Origin: Vibrio intestinalis | GTDB lineage: Bacteria > Pseudomonadota > Gammaproteobacteria > Enterobacterales > Vibrionaceae | NCBI RefSeq assembly: GCF_025195085.2 | Contig: NZ_JANAVY020000025.1 | Location: forward strand, 1 to 46,695 | DNA length: 46,695 nt | Direction of reading: 5' to 3' | Part shown: in pieces, positions 1-8,255 of the stretch | Layout of the letters: the number at the start of each line of letters is the position of its first letter | How positions within the stretch are numbered: the stretch's first letter is position 1 | Position numbers and translations under genes: made by a program | The notes under the pieces: generated by a model | What the model was told of the DNA's origin: nothing | Seen by the model: the letters and a program-made list of their open reading frames with translations, nothing else | Databases searched by the model: none

Positions 1-72
1 TAATCATGCACGAGTTTCTCATATTTTTAACTTCATGATCAGATCGTGATTACCTTGAAAAGTTCCCAATAA

Positions 73-522
73 AATAAAGTCTTTTATTTTCAGTGGTTAA
101 AGTTCGATCCCACCCTTATTGCAGATGGTAGTTACTCGATTGTGTATGAGGGAGTAGCTCACGCCTGCTATACACCAATTACGATTGATAAGGCACCTCA
201 TCTTAAATGCTATGTACTAGCACCACTTGCAGTATTGCCTGACTACCAAGGGAAAGGCTACGCAACACGATTGATGGAAGAAGCAGAAAAAGAATTGGAC
301 GCTGACGTGATCTTTGTTATGGGTGAACCATTCCATTATGGAAACCGCTACAACACGCCTCACAATGTGTTGCCACCAGTAAAAACTCAAGCACCTTTAG
401 AGTGTTGGTTTGCAAGAGAACTAACACAAGGCGCACTAGATGGTATTGGCGAATCGACTTCGACTCTTGAAGGTCCTTACGCTGAACCTGTGATGTGGGG
501 ACATCCAAGTGAGCAAGTGTAA
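73..522 (+). pseudogene. 5'-truncated GNAT acetyltransferase
   Basis: The reading frame is open from base 73 after a TAA and ends at 522. From about base 112 it matches the central and C-terminal part of a GNAT N-acetyltransferase: the acetyl-CoA loop is LPDYQGKGYATRL, followed by a GEPFHYG strand. It lines up well with the intact GNAT protein at 19146-19652 in this window, but about 45 N-terminal residues are missing. Similarity begins upstream of the only usable start (GTG at 142), so initiation there would drop part of the fold. No Shine-Dalgarno sequence is evident. I read it as a decayed remnant. It could still be expressed from GTG 142 as a 126-residue fragment. Confidence 0.6.
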
Positions 523-736
523 TTAATATGGCGCCCCTCATACCGCAAGCGATCTGTATGCGATTGAGTGTCGCCACGACCGACTTGTAGTTATGAAATT
601 AAAAATAAATAACAAGGTAATTTTTGAATAAAACACAAATTAGCATTGTATAAACCCGTGTTTGGCGCAGAGTTCGACAAGCACAAATTCAAACTAACCA
701 TAAGGAACAATTTTTAAATACAAGTGGAGAGATCCT

Positions 737-994
737 TTGAACATATCGAAACAAGAACAACGTGTACTTCATACGCTAGCATTGGGCGGAGAAATTCGTT
801 GCTACCGAAATGAGAATAAAAAATTAGTTGAAATCACTTGCTTCACCCGTGAAGGTTATGGTTTATCTAATTGCAATATGGAAGTCTTTAAAAAGCTGAA
901 AAGTAAGAGATTGATCAGCTCAAAAGGTGGAAAGCCTTATCGAATTACGATGTTAGGAGCAACTTCTGTACAGGCTCAGATAAATCAGCGTTAA
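737..994 (+). CDS. yjhX: YjhX family (UPF0386) toxin-like protein
   Basis: This 85-residue protein begins at a TTG codon, chosen because the family starts with M-N-[LI]-S-[RK]-Q-E-Q and because GTGGAGAG lies just upstream (723-730). The pattern MNISKQEQRVLHTLALGG, then CFTREGY, VFKKLKSKRLI and GGKPYRI matches E. coli YjhX, which is of the same length. YjhX has been described as a toxin acting on DNA topoisomerase I and paired with the GNAT-fold protein YjhQ. Here the nearest GNAT gene is the truncated one 214 bp upstream, so an intact partner is not obvious. The fold should be a small winged-helix-like domain. Family assignment is firm; toxicity is inference. Confidence 0.8.
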   Translation: MNISKQEQRVLHTLALGGEIRCYRNENKKLVEITCFTREGYGLSNCNMEVFKKLKSKRLISSKGGKPYRITMLGATSVQAQINQR

Positions 995-1011
995 TAGTTA
1001 AAGACTAACAG

Positions 1012-1043
1012 AAGTGAGTTAGAGCATACAGTCTAACTCACTT
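1012..1043. repeat. Perfect inverted repeat after yjhX
   Basis: AAGTGAGTTAGA (1012-1023) and TCTAACTCACTT (1032-1043) form 12-bp perfect arms around an 8-nt loop. No T-tract follows on either strand, so it is a weak candidate for an intrinsic terminator. A related pair of TCTAACTC/GAGTTAG arms occurs near 3678-3705. Confidence 0.6.
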
Positions 1044-1172
1044 GAACTGGGTTAGTTGTGTAAGACCAAGATATAACTAAGAAAATGTCACGATATTTCT
1101 ATTTATTTTAGGGAATAGAAAAGAAACATAAGGAATGGAGAGGATTTTTTTGGGATATCAGGTTACAAGACG

Positions 1173-1604
1173 TCACATTTTTCTGAGAAGCTCGTATAAA
1201 CTTTGTACTTCGCTTTCACTTAGCCCCAAAGAAATCCCCATTAAGCTCTTGTCACATTCCACGTGAACTAACTCACCAGATTCTGTTATCTGAACATGCA
1301 CAATTCGTTGATCAGTTTCACTGCGTTCTTTTATAGCATAACCACCATCAACCAGTTTGTTGACCGCCCTTGAAACATTGGGACTGTCATCCACCATCAA
1401 TGCTTTTAACTGATTGATCGTTAATCCTTCCAGCGGTGCTTGAGAAAGAATATGCAGCAATTGAAGCTGCGTTAACGACAGCCCAGTGTGCTTTATACGC
1501 CTTGTCATTTCCATTTTTTGCTCTTGGCCGATGCAGGCTATCAAAGCAAGAATTTTCGACTCTATTGGGAAGTCGCCATCTATGATTGATTGTTTGTTTG
1601 CCAA
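1173..1604 (-). CDS. MarR family transcriptional regulator
   Basis: This 143-residue protein has the MarR winged-helix layout. An N-terminal dimerisation helix is followed by a DNA-binding domain containing LSLTQLQLLHILSQAP and the wing segment around VDDSPNVSRAVNKLVDGGYA, with the typical ERSETDQRIVHVQITESG beta-wing. It reads away from the glutathione transferase gene at 1776. The shared interval holds three ATCCATGGAT palindromes, so it probably represses that operon and itself. The ligand is unknown; the neighbours suggest electrophile or thiol stress. No cysteine sensor position is evident. Confidence 0.85.
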   Translation of the reverse strand: MANKQSIIDGDFPIESKILALIACIGQEQKMEMTRRIKHTGLSLTQLQLLHILSQAPLEGLTINQLKALMVDDSPNVSRAVNKLVDGGYAIKERSETDQRIVHVQITESGELVHVECDKSLMGISLGLSESEVQSLYELLRKM

Positions 1605-1692
1605 CCTATACTCCTAAGTTCTCATGTATCACACCCTAACCGTCGGTGCCAGTAGTTGTATCCTGCTTATCAATGTCAAAATCATAAACCAT

Positions 1693-1750
1693 TTGACAGG
1701 TGTAATCCATGGACTATATATTTACATCCATGGATATATAATCCATGGAT
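1693..1750 (+). promoter_or_regulatory. Promoter with three ATCCATGGAT operators
   Basis: A TTGACA box (1693-1698) lies 18 bp before TATATT (1717-1722). Three copies of a 10-bp palindrome overlie or follow it: ATCCATGGAC at 1705-1714, ATCCATGGAT at 1726-1735 and again at 1741-1750. Spacings are 21 and 15 bp. The position across the -10 and the leader of the GST-like gene, next to a divergent marR, fits repression by that MarR protein. Confidence 0.7.
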
Positions 1751-1775
1751 TCTATTTATTAAAGTGAGTCTTTCT

Positions 1776-2702
1776 ATGAGAACACCAATACTGCACCGTT
1801 CACTCAAGTCACCTTATGCCCAAAAAATCATGTTACTTATGGGATACCTTGAACAGCCATACCTCTCTTTTATTGCTCCAAAAGGCATACCGAGACCTAT
1901 CGAACAGGCGCTAGTGGGTGAATACAGCCGAAGAATTCCAATTCTACAAATGGGAGCGGATCTTTATTGCGATTCAGAACTGATCCTTCGAATGATGGCA
2001 AAGCATAATCATGAAAGTTCTTTAATCACTTACCCTTCTGAAGGGGAAGCTCTGCAATGGTCTGAAAGGATAGAATTGGCTGGAAATACTTCAATATTTG
2101 GTTCGATTCAACCATTAGAACTGCTTATCGCATATTTCAGAAACATGCCCCCAAGTCATGCGTGGCACTTTATTACTGATAGAGCAAAACTTGCAAAGAA
2201 GATCACTATTCCCAACGCAGAACTATCACATAAAGAAAAAGTGGCGATTGCGAGAAGCTATCTGGAGGAATTGAACGACCAGTTGCATGGCCACAAGTTC
2301 ATGTTGACGGAAGAGCAGCCGACATCCGTTGATTTTAGCGCTTACACAATGATTTACTATCTTGACACGATTAATAAGTTAAAAATTGCTAAAGGGTTAG
2401 AGCATCTAAAACAGTGGTATTTAAGAATGTCCGCGATGGGCACTGGAAAGTTTGCAGAAGTTGATGGTCGCAAGTGTCTCGATATTGCTCGGGAGTCTTC
2501 ACCTATGCCAGTAAGTGAGCAATATCTGCATTCCTCCCGAATTGGTGAAAAAATTACTTATCGCAATGGAGGTTTTATGGCGGAAATGAATGACGGTGTC
2601 GAGGGCATTATTGTAGGCGAAGATGATAAAACTATTATTTTACACCGAGAGGATGATGAAGTAGGCACGGTTCACGTTCATTTCCCTAAGCTGGGTTACT
2701 AA
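1776..2702 (+). CDS. Glutathione S-transferase-like protein
   Basis: The start is set at ATG 1776, giving 308 residues. The longer open frame upstream to 1656 would run through the promoter and operators. The N-terminus (residues 1-75) is a thioredoxin-fold GST domain: LHRSLKSPYAQKIMLLMGYL carries the SPYAQK active-site-like loop, and RRIPIL then DSELILRMM give the cis-proline and glutathione gamma-glutamyl binding positions. The remainder is helical with an unusual C-terminal tail of about 70 residues ending in a beta-rich EGIIVGEDDKTIILHRE segment, longer than a standard GST. It is first in a likely operon with another GST. The substrate is unknown. Confidence 0.75.
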   Translation: MRTPILHRSLKSPYAQKIMLLMGYLEQPYLSFIAPKGIPRPIEQALVGEYSRRIPILQMGADLYCDSELILRMMAKHNHESSLITYPSEGEALQWSERIELAGNTSIFGSIQPLELLIAYFRNMPPSHAWHFITDRAKLAKKITIPNAELSHKEKVAIARSYLEELNDQLHGHKFMLTEEQPTSVDFSAYTMIYYLDTINKLKIAKGLEHLKQWYLRMSAMGTGKFAEVDGRKCLDIARESSPMPVSEQYLHSSRIGEKITYRNGGFMAEMNDGVEGIIVGEDDKTIILHREDDEVGTVHVHFPKLGY

Positions 2703-2752
2703 TTCTTAAAAAATTCCAAGATAGCCAACAAGAGCGAAAAATAAATATTCTT

Positions 2753-3541
2753 ATGATCCCTAATAATGTATCAGCACTCCAAGGTCTTCATTTATTCTGT
2801 AACCCTTACTCCAACTGTGCGGGTCGAGTCATGCTTGCCGTAGCCGAAAAAAAACTCGATGTGCAGGTTCATATTGTCGATCTACTCAAAGGTGAGCAAT
2901 TAACTTCTGAATACCAAGTAATAAACCCCACCTGTGATGTTCCAGCTATTGTCCACAATGGCAAAACTATGGGGGACAGCATCACCATACTTCGTTATAT
3001 AGAAGAAGCATTTCCAGAAACTTCTCTTGTGTCCAGTGATTTACAGGAAAAAATACAGATAGATTATTTGCTTGAGTTGGCATCTAAATCGCATATGGAG
3101 TACATAGTCCCATGGTTATACGCTAAGGGTTTCGGGAGATTCCCAACTCCAGAACAAAAAGCTTTTTATGACCAATATGTACCTCATCGGTCTCAATTCC
3201 ATAATGACCGTGTTGCAGGAGATGCAATGGTCACTCTTAGGGAGTCAGAGCAAAGAATAGCACACGTATTATCTGAACTTGAGCAAAGGTTAAGCCAGCA
3301 GCGTTACTTAGTAGGAAAAGACTATTCCTTGGCTGATATTGCGTGGTTTCCAACTGTATATCTGCTTGGCAGAGTTTTCGCCTATTCATTAAAAGATTAT
3401 CCGCATGTGTCACGCTGGATGAATAAAGTAGAAAAAAGGCCTGCGTTTATTCAAGGTGTAAAATCCTATATGGCTCCGATTCCTAACTGTATGCTCCGAG
3501 CGATGATGAAAGTGATTCGCTATACAGGGGGACGGAAGTAA
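2753..3541 (+). CDS. Glutathione S-transferase family protein
   Basis: This 262-residue protein has a clear N-terminal GST domain. LFCNPYSNCAGRVMLAVAEK holds the S-N-C active-site loop, NPTCDVPAIVHNG the cis-proline, and DSITILRYIEEAF the glutathione-binding Ser and helix. The C-terminal all-helical domain contains RYLVGKDYSLADIAWFPT, the conserved N-capping/hydrophobic staple motif of GSTs. It follows the previous GST gene by 50 bp on the same strand, most likely under the same MarR-type control. It may act in detoxification of electrophiles or as a glutathione lyase. The exact reaction cannot be read from sequence. Confidence 0.85.
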   Translation: MIPNNVSALQGLHLFCNPYSNCAGRVMLAVAEKKLDVQVHIVDLLKGEQLTSEYQVINPTCDVPAIVHNGKTMGDSITILRYIEEAFPETSLVSSDLQEKIQIDYLLELASKSHMEYIVPWLYAKGFGRFPTPEQKAFYDQYVPHRSQFHNDRVAGDAMVTLRESEQRIAHVLSELEQRLSQQRYLVGKDYSLADIAWFPTVYLLGRVFAYSLKDYPHVSRWMNKVEKRPAFIQGVKSYMAPIPNCMLRAMMKVIRYTGGRK

Positions 3542-3587
3542 ATAGGTTTATATGGTGTACATCCTCGGTTTTTGGTTAGGCTATATT

Positions 3588-3627
3588 AGTTATAGAGTTA
3601 TAGAGTTATAGAGTTATAGAGTTATAA
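3588..3627. repeat. 8-bp tandem repeat (AGTTATAG)x5
   Basis: Four perfect copies of AGTTATAG are followed by a fifth with one change (AGTTATAA). The repeat lies in the convergent gap between the second GST gene and the GNAT gene, so copy-number change would not shift a reading frame here. Confidence 0.95.
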
Positions 3628-3640
3628 GGAAAAGTATACC

Positions 3641-3660
3641 AAAAGGGCTGGCTCCAGCCC
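3641..3660 (-). terminator. Intrinsic terminator of the GNAT gene
   Basis: GGGCTGG (3645-3651) and CCAGCCC (3654-3660) make a GC-rich hairpin with a very short loop. On the minus strand the hairpin is followed by TTTT (complement of 3641-3644). This suits the end of the gene at 3746-4282. Confidence 0.5.
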
Positions 3661-3745
3661 CGCTAAGTGCAATTGGTCTAACTCGTTTTGGGGCAATTGT
3701 GAGTTAGCATAACATCTACCCCACAATCTCGAAGAAGATCGCCCG

Positions 3746-4282
3746 TTACCATAACTCTGGCTTATTAAACGCCTCTACACATCTAGAAGGACCTGCAATG
3801 GGCTCTAGAGGGTATTGAGTTAGTGATTTAGCAAGCCAGCCATGGGGATAGCTCAATTGACGTGGAGCAGAAAACTGTTCTGTTGTAATGCGTTCAAAGC
3901 CAATACGGCCATAAAATGCTGGATCTCCATATGTAAACGCAAGTGATGCCCCACGCTCGGCCATCCCCTCTAAGCCATATTGAATAAGCTTCTGACCAAC
4001 GCCTTTGCCTTGAAAGTCAGTACGTATAGCAACTGGAGCGAGTAGAAATGCCACTTTATCTGATTCAAACCAAAGACGAGTAAAGTAGATTGCACCAACT
4101 AACTCATCATGCTCCATCGCAGCAAACACGTAAATATCATCGCTGTTAGTCTGTTCAAGAAGGTCTTTAGCCAGCTGACCTACTACCTTTCCTTCTTCTG
4201 GCCCCTCAGAGTCGCTAAAGGTCAGCGTGAACAGTTGTTTTAGTGATTCAGCCTGCGGGTGCTTTAGAAGCATAAAGTCCAT
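3746..4282 (-). CDS. GNAT family N-acetyltransferase
   Basis: This 178-residue protein resembles the YhbS-type branch of GNAT acetyltransferases. The acetyl-CoA-binding motif A is visible as LAPVAIRTDFQGKGVGQKLI, followed by the ASLAFTYGDPAFYGRIGFE strand pair characteristic of this subgroup. A C-terminal SYPHGWLAKSL segment aligns with the truncated GNAT at the window start (ECWFARELTQG). The acceptor substrate is unknown. It is transcribed toward the GST genes and away from the PTS fragment, apparently as a single gene. Confidence 0.85.
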   Translation of the reverse strand: MDFMLLKHPQAESLKQLFTLTFSDSEGPEEGKVVGQLAKDLLEQTNSDDIYVFAAMEHDELVGAIYFTRLWFESDKVAFLLAPVAIRTDFQGKGVGQKLIQYGLEGMAERGASLAFTYGDPAFYGRIGFERITTEQFSAPRQLSYPHGWLAKSLTQYPLEPIAGPSRCVEAFNKPELW

Positions 4283-4411
4283 ATCAAATAACCTGTTATT
4301 AATGGTGAAGAACCAAGGTTAAACTATAGAGTATTAGATAGGTCAAGGAATATTGATTCTGGCTGATTTTAGGCACAACTAGATTAGAAAATCTTACACG
4401 CTTATCGCTGA

Positions 4412-4900
4412 GTGGATAATTTAATAAAAAGCGGCTGGATTGTGTTGCCGGTTGTCGATGGCTTGATTGGTTACATTCTCGGGACAGTCTTTGGTGCTTT
4501 GACCACGGCCATCATCGTTATCTCCCTGAAAAAGAACGTCGTGCAAGACAATAGCAGCTTTGATAATCAACCAGTCGGCGACCAAATTACGGAAGAAGGT
4601 GTCGCTGACGTTCTCGCAGTAACCGCGTGCCCATCTGGTGTTGCGCACACCTTTCTTGCTGCACGCTCGTTAGAAAAAGCCGCAGCGCAGTTGGGAGTTA
4701 AAATTAAAGTCGAAACCCAAGGTGCCAACGGCATCTCCAATCGAATTACCGCTAAAGATATAGCTCACGCCAAGTTTGTCATTTTGGCGCACGATGTCGC
4801 CGTCAAAAACGCCGACCGCTTTGATGCAATTCAAGTCGTCGACGTTGAAACCAAAGATGCAATCTATTGCGCTAGAGAGTTAGTTTCAAAGGCGGTGTAA
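4412..4900 (+). pseudogene. PTS fructose-type IIC-IIB fragment
   Basis: The frame opens with GTG directly after a TGA (4409-4411) and encodes 162 residues. The first 35 are only the last membrane helix of an EIIC domain (GWIVLPVVDGLIGYILGTVF and following). The rest is a complete EIIB domain of the fructose/mannitol family with its phosphocysteine loop TACPSGVAHTF and the AHDVAVKNADRF segment. A working permease needs about 300 more N-terminal EIIC residues, and none lie upstream. This is the 3' end of a deleted PTS gene. The EIIB part could still fold and accept phosphate, but it has no transporter here. Confidence 0.75.
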
Positions 4901-5004
4901 TAGCAATCGGATTTGATTAGCACAGAGAGTTAAACGACTCAGTTGGTAGCCATGTTTAAAGCCTCAATCGTTCAGAACCACTCCACAGCGCTCTAAAATA
5001 AATC

Positions 5005-5040
5005 AAATAGAGAACAGGTTGAGAAATCTGTTCTCTATTT
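5005..5040. terminator. Hairpin after PTS fragment
   Basis: AAATAGAGAACAG (5005-5017) and CTGTTCTCTATTT (5028-5040) are perfect 13-bp arms around a 10-nt loop. The T-rich 3' arm suits an intrinsic terminator for the fragment upstream. The A-rich 5' arm would serve the other strand. Confidence 0.65.
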
Positions 5041-5089
5041 GTATGTGGCTTCTCTTGGCACACTGATACAAAACAGCGAACAGGAGTAA

Positions 5090-6103
5090 ATGATGAGAGA
5101 TACACAACCGAAAGTTAAATGGGGCATCGCAGGGCTTGGTAATATTGCCAATCGATTCGCAACGGCATTAACAGAACACTGTCGACATGGAGAACTCTAT
5201 GCGGTAGCAGCAAGAGACCAATCGAGAGCAGCCCAATTTGCCAAAAAATATGGTTGTGTCAATGCTCATGGCTCTTATGAAGAAATGGCAAGTAATCCTA
5301 ACGTTGAAGCGGTTTATATCGCGACGGTTCACCCATACCACCTACCACTAACCAAATTGTTTCTAACGCATAACAAGCACGTGTTGGTCGAGAAACCCGC
5401 TTTTACCAATATTGGAGACTGGATAGCGATGAAAGCCCTCGCGAAGAAAAATAATGTGATGTTGCTAGAAGCAATGAAAACCGTCGTCTTTCCCGCTTAC
5501 CGCGAGCTCAAATCATTCTTGGTTAACAACAACATTCAAATTGACTTCATAGAAGCTAGCTTTGGTAACGAACATGACCCTGATCCTGAGCTATTTATCT
5601 TCAATCCTGAATTGGCAGGAGGAGCAACTCTCGATGTAGGAGTCTACGGGCTTTGGTTCTTCTATGATCTGTGCCATACGCTTGACGTGACACCTTCAGC
5701 GCCTCAGACACACATGTCATGCCTTCATGAGAGTTCCAGAGTCGATACCGATGCCGATTTTACGTTTTCAGGTGACATAAGCGGCAAAATATCAGCCTCG
5801 ATAGTGGAAAACCTTCCTAGATCTGCCCATATAAGAGGACCAGGCATCAACATTACTATTAAAGAAAAATGGTGGAACCCTGAATGTATTGAGATAGAGC
5901 ATCTAGGAAAAAAATCGACTATCAATCGACGAGTGAATGGAAATGGATTCGAGTTTGAAATTGATCACTTTTCAGAGCTGGTTATACAAGGCAAAACTGA
6001 ATCGTCTATCTTAAAATCAGAGATTACCTATCAAGTTCTCGATACAATGGAAAAAGCACTCTTTGAATCTGGCTATCAGCATTTAACTCAGCCTCGTCGT
6101 TAG
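5090..6103 (+). CDS. Gfo/Idh/MocA family oxidoreductase
   Basis: This 337-residue protein has an N-terminal Rossmann fold with the nucleotide-binding loop WGIAGLGNIANRFATAL, then VEAVYIATVHPYHL and the family hallmark HVLVEKPAFTN, whose EKP lysine is the usual catalytic residue. The C-terminal alpha/beta domain contains GGATLDVGVYGLWF, the substrate-binding GG-D-G-Y element. A good ribosome site (AGGAG) precedes ATG 5090. It should reduce or oxidise a sugar or polyol derivative with NAD(P)H. The SgrR-like regulator starts 10 bp after its stop, so both are probably one transcript. The substrate is not deducible. Confidence 0.88.
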   Translation: MMRDTQPKVKWGIAGLGNIANRFATALTEHCRHGELYAVAARDQSRAAQFAKKYGCVNAHGSYEEMASNPNVEAVYIATVHPYHLPLTKLFLTHNKHVLVEKPAFTNIGDWIAMKALAKKNNVMLLEAMKTVVFPAYRELKSFLVNNNIQIDFIEASFGNEHDPDPELFIFNPELAGGATLDVGVYGLWFFYDLCHTLDVTPSAPQTHMSCLHESSRVDTDADFTFSGDISGKISASIVENLPRSAHIRGPGINITIKEKWWNPECIEIEHLGKKSTINRRVNGNGFEFEIDHFSELVIQGKTESSILKSEITYQVLDTMEKALFESGYQHLTQPRR

Positions 6104-6113
6104 GGAAAGTAAA

Positions 6114-7619
6114 TTGGGCAACCTTAAGCGCAAACTTGAACTGTATGAGAAAATATTTCAAGCGTTTGGACCTGGAGTTTCACACTGTCAGGTTCAACAA
6201 CTAGCAACATTGCTGCATGTAAGTGAACGTCACGTACAAACCTTACTCAAAGCAATGACGGCACAAGGTTGGATAAAATGGCAAGCGAGCGCAGGGCGCA
6301 ACAAGAAAGCACTATTGACGTGTTTGGTTGAGCCCATTGATGCATGTTACCGATTTGCCCAAGAACAAACTAACGCTGGCAATATAGAACAAGTATTCAA
6401 TACCTTAAGCTTTAATGGCCGAAACGCTAGTACAGAACTTCAAGCCTTTCTAAACAGCAACAATCAATCGGCTCAGAATATCGCCTATATTCCGTTTCAC
6501 CGAGAGCTGGAAAAACTTCACCCTCGACGCGTGCTTAGACGTACTGAGCGTTTCTTGGTGATGCAGATTTGCCAACGCCTGACCTCTATTCAACACGGTA
6601 AGGTCTGTGGAGATTTGGCTTACAATTGGAAAGCGAATCAAGATGCAACAGAATGGCGCTTCCAAATCCGCAATGGCGTTCAATTCCATAATGGTCGAAC
6701 ACTGGAACCTCAAGACATAGTACGCTGCCTTTCCTCACTATGTGGAAGCAAAGTATGGCACCGCTGTTATCAGCATATTATTGAGGTGACGGTCTTATCT
6801 GGTAATGTGATCGTAGTAAGATTGAATCAACCTGATTGGTATTTACCTCGCTTACTTGCTCAAGTTGAGGCTTCCATATTTGATTACTCCACCACCGATA
6901 GACTCATTGGCTCTGGCGCGTATTCATTAGATATTTTCTCAAGCAAAATGCTGAGATTATGCCGCAATAGCTTGTATTCTCACGGAACACCAATCCTCAA
7001 TCAAGTCGAGTTGTGGGTCTATCCTGACTGGGCACAAAGTAAAGCTTGCGCCCAAAATCAGGTGTGCATGAAGCTACCTGAAAAAACTACAACTATTGCT
7101 GGCGATCGTACATCTTCTCTACAGAGTTTTAGTTCAACATTTTTAAAAATCCAAAACCCAGCACAGTCTTTACAAAATCGCGAATTCACTATTGAAGATA
7201 CCTCTGAATGCCAAGCTCTATTCCATCAGTTATCTGAGATTGGTGATAACCACTCATGTGTGGAATATGGAAACTACCTTGCTACAAAAGACGTCACTCT
7301 ATGCAGTATTATTGATGAGAATGACAGCTTTGTAGCCTGGCTTAAGTTCTTCCGTCGCTTCCCATTTGAAGACTTAAAACTATCTCCAGAGATATTAGAA
7401 ACCGTCGAACAAAGTTTGTACTCAATTAAAAACGAACCGAACTTTGATCTAGCTATGAATGCATTGTTAGCACTCAAACATTGGTTAAATGACGCGGGTA
7501 TAGTTGTTGTTCTTAAACAAGAAGCATTTTACTTAGAGATTTCTGAGAAGATAAACAGGGCGCAATTAAATGGTTTCGGTTGGTGTGAGCTCGACCAATT
7601 GTGGAGTGATCATTTATAA
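6114..7619 (+). CDS. SgrR-like transcriptional regulator
   Basis: This 501-residue protein starts at TTG, with AGGGAAAG 5 bp upstream. Residues 1-110 form the SgrR-type winged helix-turn-helix (VQQLATLLHVSERHVQTLLK). From about 140 onward it resembles an extracytoplasmic solute-binding protein family 5 domain (WRFQIRNGVQFHNGRTLEPQ, then DRLIGSGAYSLD), used here as a cytoplasmic ligand sensor because there is no signal peptide. E. coli SgrR activates the sRNA SgrS during sugar-phosphate stress. No setA or SgrS-like element was recognised here. Coupling to the Gfo/Idh gene suggests control by a sugar or a sugar-phosphate. Confidence 0.82.
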   Translation: MGNLKRKLELYEKIFQAFGPGVSHCQVQQLATLLHVSERHVQTLLKAMTAQGWIKWQASAGRNKKALLTCLVEPIDACYRFAQEQTNAGNIEQVFNTLSFNGRNASTELQAFLNSNNQSAQNIAYIPFHRELEKLHPRRVLRRTERFLVMQICQRLTSIQHGKVCGDLAYNWKANQDATEWRFQIRNGVQFHNGRTLEPQDIVRCLSSLCGSKVWHRCYQHIIEVTVLSGNVIVVRLNQPDWYLPRLLAQVEASIFDYSTTDRLIGSGAYSLDIFSSKMLRLCRNSLYSHGTPILNQVELWVYPDWAQSKACAQNQVCMKLPEKTTTIAGDRTSSLQSFSSTFLKIQNPAQSLQNREFTIEDTSECQALFHQLSEIGDNHSCVEYGNYLATKDVTLCSIIDENDSFVAWLKFFRRFPFEDLKLSPEILETVEQSLYSIKNEPNFDLAMNALLALKHWLNDAGIVVVLKQEAFYLEISEKINRAQLNGFGWCELDQLWSDHL

Positions 7620-7990
7620 ACTCAGCCATGTTAAAAAGCGCTTAGATGTTCTCTTTGACATTTCACTGCCAATAACAAGGCTCTCAAATACTGCCGCACT
7701 CTAGGCACAATGATCTAAAAAACACACGTAACCGAATAAAGATTATAGTTACCTAAATAGCATTCTAACGTTTGTTCCGATCAGTGCACCTTTAGCGGAG
7801 CATCCATCTCCAAATGCATCATACTGTTGGGTCTGTTTCTTTTTTAAGCGCAATTTCTAGATACGAGAATACCTAACCTATTGATGAAAAATGGTTATCG
7901 GCTAAACGAGGAAATTAGAATAAAAATAGGTAGATAAATCAGGAGAGGTTTATTGAGGGTATGAGTGAGCGTGTATGCGCGGATTAGCGC
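7620..7990. other. Intergenic gap with no clear gene
   Basis: No complete gene is evident between the SgrR-like gene and the cold-shock gene. The minus strand carries short coding-like stretches around 7750-7850 in two frames, but both are broken by stops and have no start with a ribosome site. Confidence 0.5.
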
Positions 7991-8032
7991 TGGAAAAGAA
8001 GAGGTCTCGCCTTCACAAGAAAGCAAGACCTC
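7991..8032 (-). terminator. Terminator of the cold-shock gene
   Basis: GAGGTCT (8001-8007) and AGACCTC (8026-8032) pair. On the minus strand the stem is followed by TTCTTTTCC (complement of 7992-8000). It lies 10 bp beyond the stop codon of the gene at 8043-8255. Confidence 0.65.
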
Positions 8033-8042
8033 ACCTATATAC

Positions 8043-8255
8043 TTAAAGTACTGTAACGTCAGCAGCTTGTGGGCCTTTGCCACCTTGCTCAACGTTAAAA
8101 GCTACTTTTTGGCCTTCAGCTAGAGTTTTGAAGCCATCGCTAACAATCGCACGGAAGTGAACGAATACGTCTGCGCTGCCGTCATCAGGTGCGATGAAGC
8201 CAAAGCCTTTAGTTTCGTTAAACCATTTTACTGTGCCAGTTGTTTTATTAGACAT
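8043..8255 (-). CDS. CspA family cold-shock protein
   Basis: This 70-residue single cold-shock domain shows both RNA-binding motifs: RNP1 as KGFGFIAPDD and RNP2 as DVFVHFRAI, after the TGTVKWFNETKG opening strand. It is an OB-fold single-stranded nucleic acid chaperone in the cytoplasm. The gene is monocistronic with its own terminator. It is preceded by about 280 bp of AT-rich non-coding sequence, which is consistent with the long structured leader typical of cspA-type mRNAs. I could not recognise a canonical cold box. Whether it is cold-induced cannot be read from sequence. Confidence 0.93.
   Translation of the reverse strand: MSNKTTGTVKWFNETKGFGFIAPDDGSADVFVHFRAIVSDGFKTLAEGQKVAFNVEQGGKGPQAADVTVL

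Noticed and set aside
1656..1775. N-terminal extension of the first GST-like gene
   Set aside because: It would read through the promoter and the three operators. ATG 1776 begins the conserved fold.
3645..3706. Hairpin and TCTAACTC/GAGTTAG arms as an integron attC site
   Set aside because: The TCTAAC/GTTAG boxes recall attC ends, but the interval is too short and no conserved attC core or integrase cassette structure could be seen.
7750..7850. Coding-like stretches on the minus strand in two frames
   Set aside because: Both frames are broken by stop codons and lack a start. Too short to name a family.
7895..8092. A 65-codon minus-strand frame
   Set aside because: It overlaps the cold-shock gene and its terminator in another frame. 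It is a shadow of real features.
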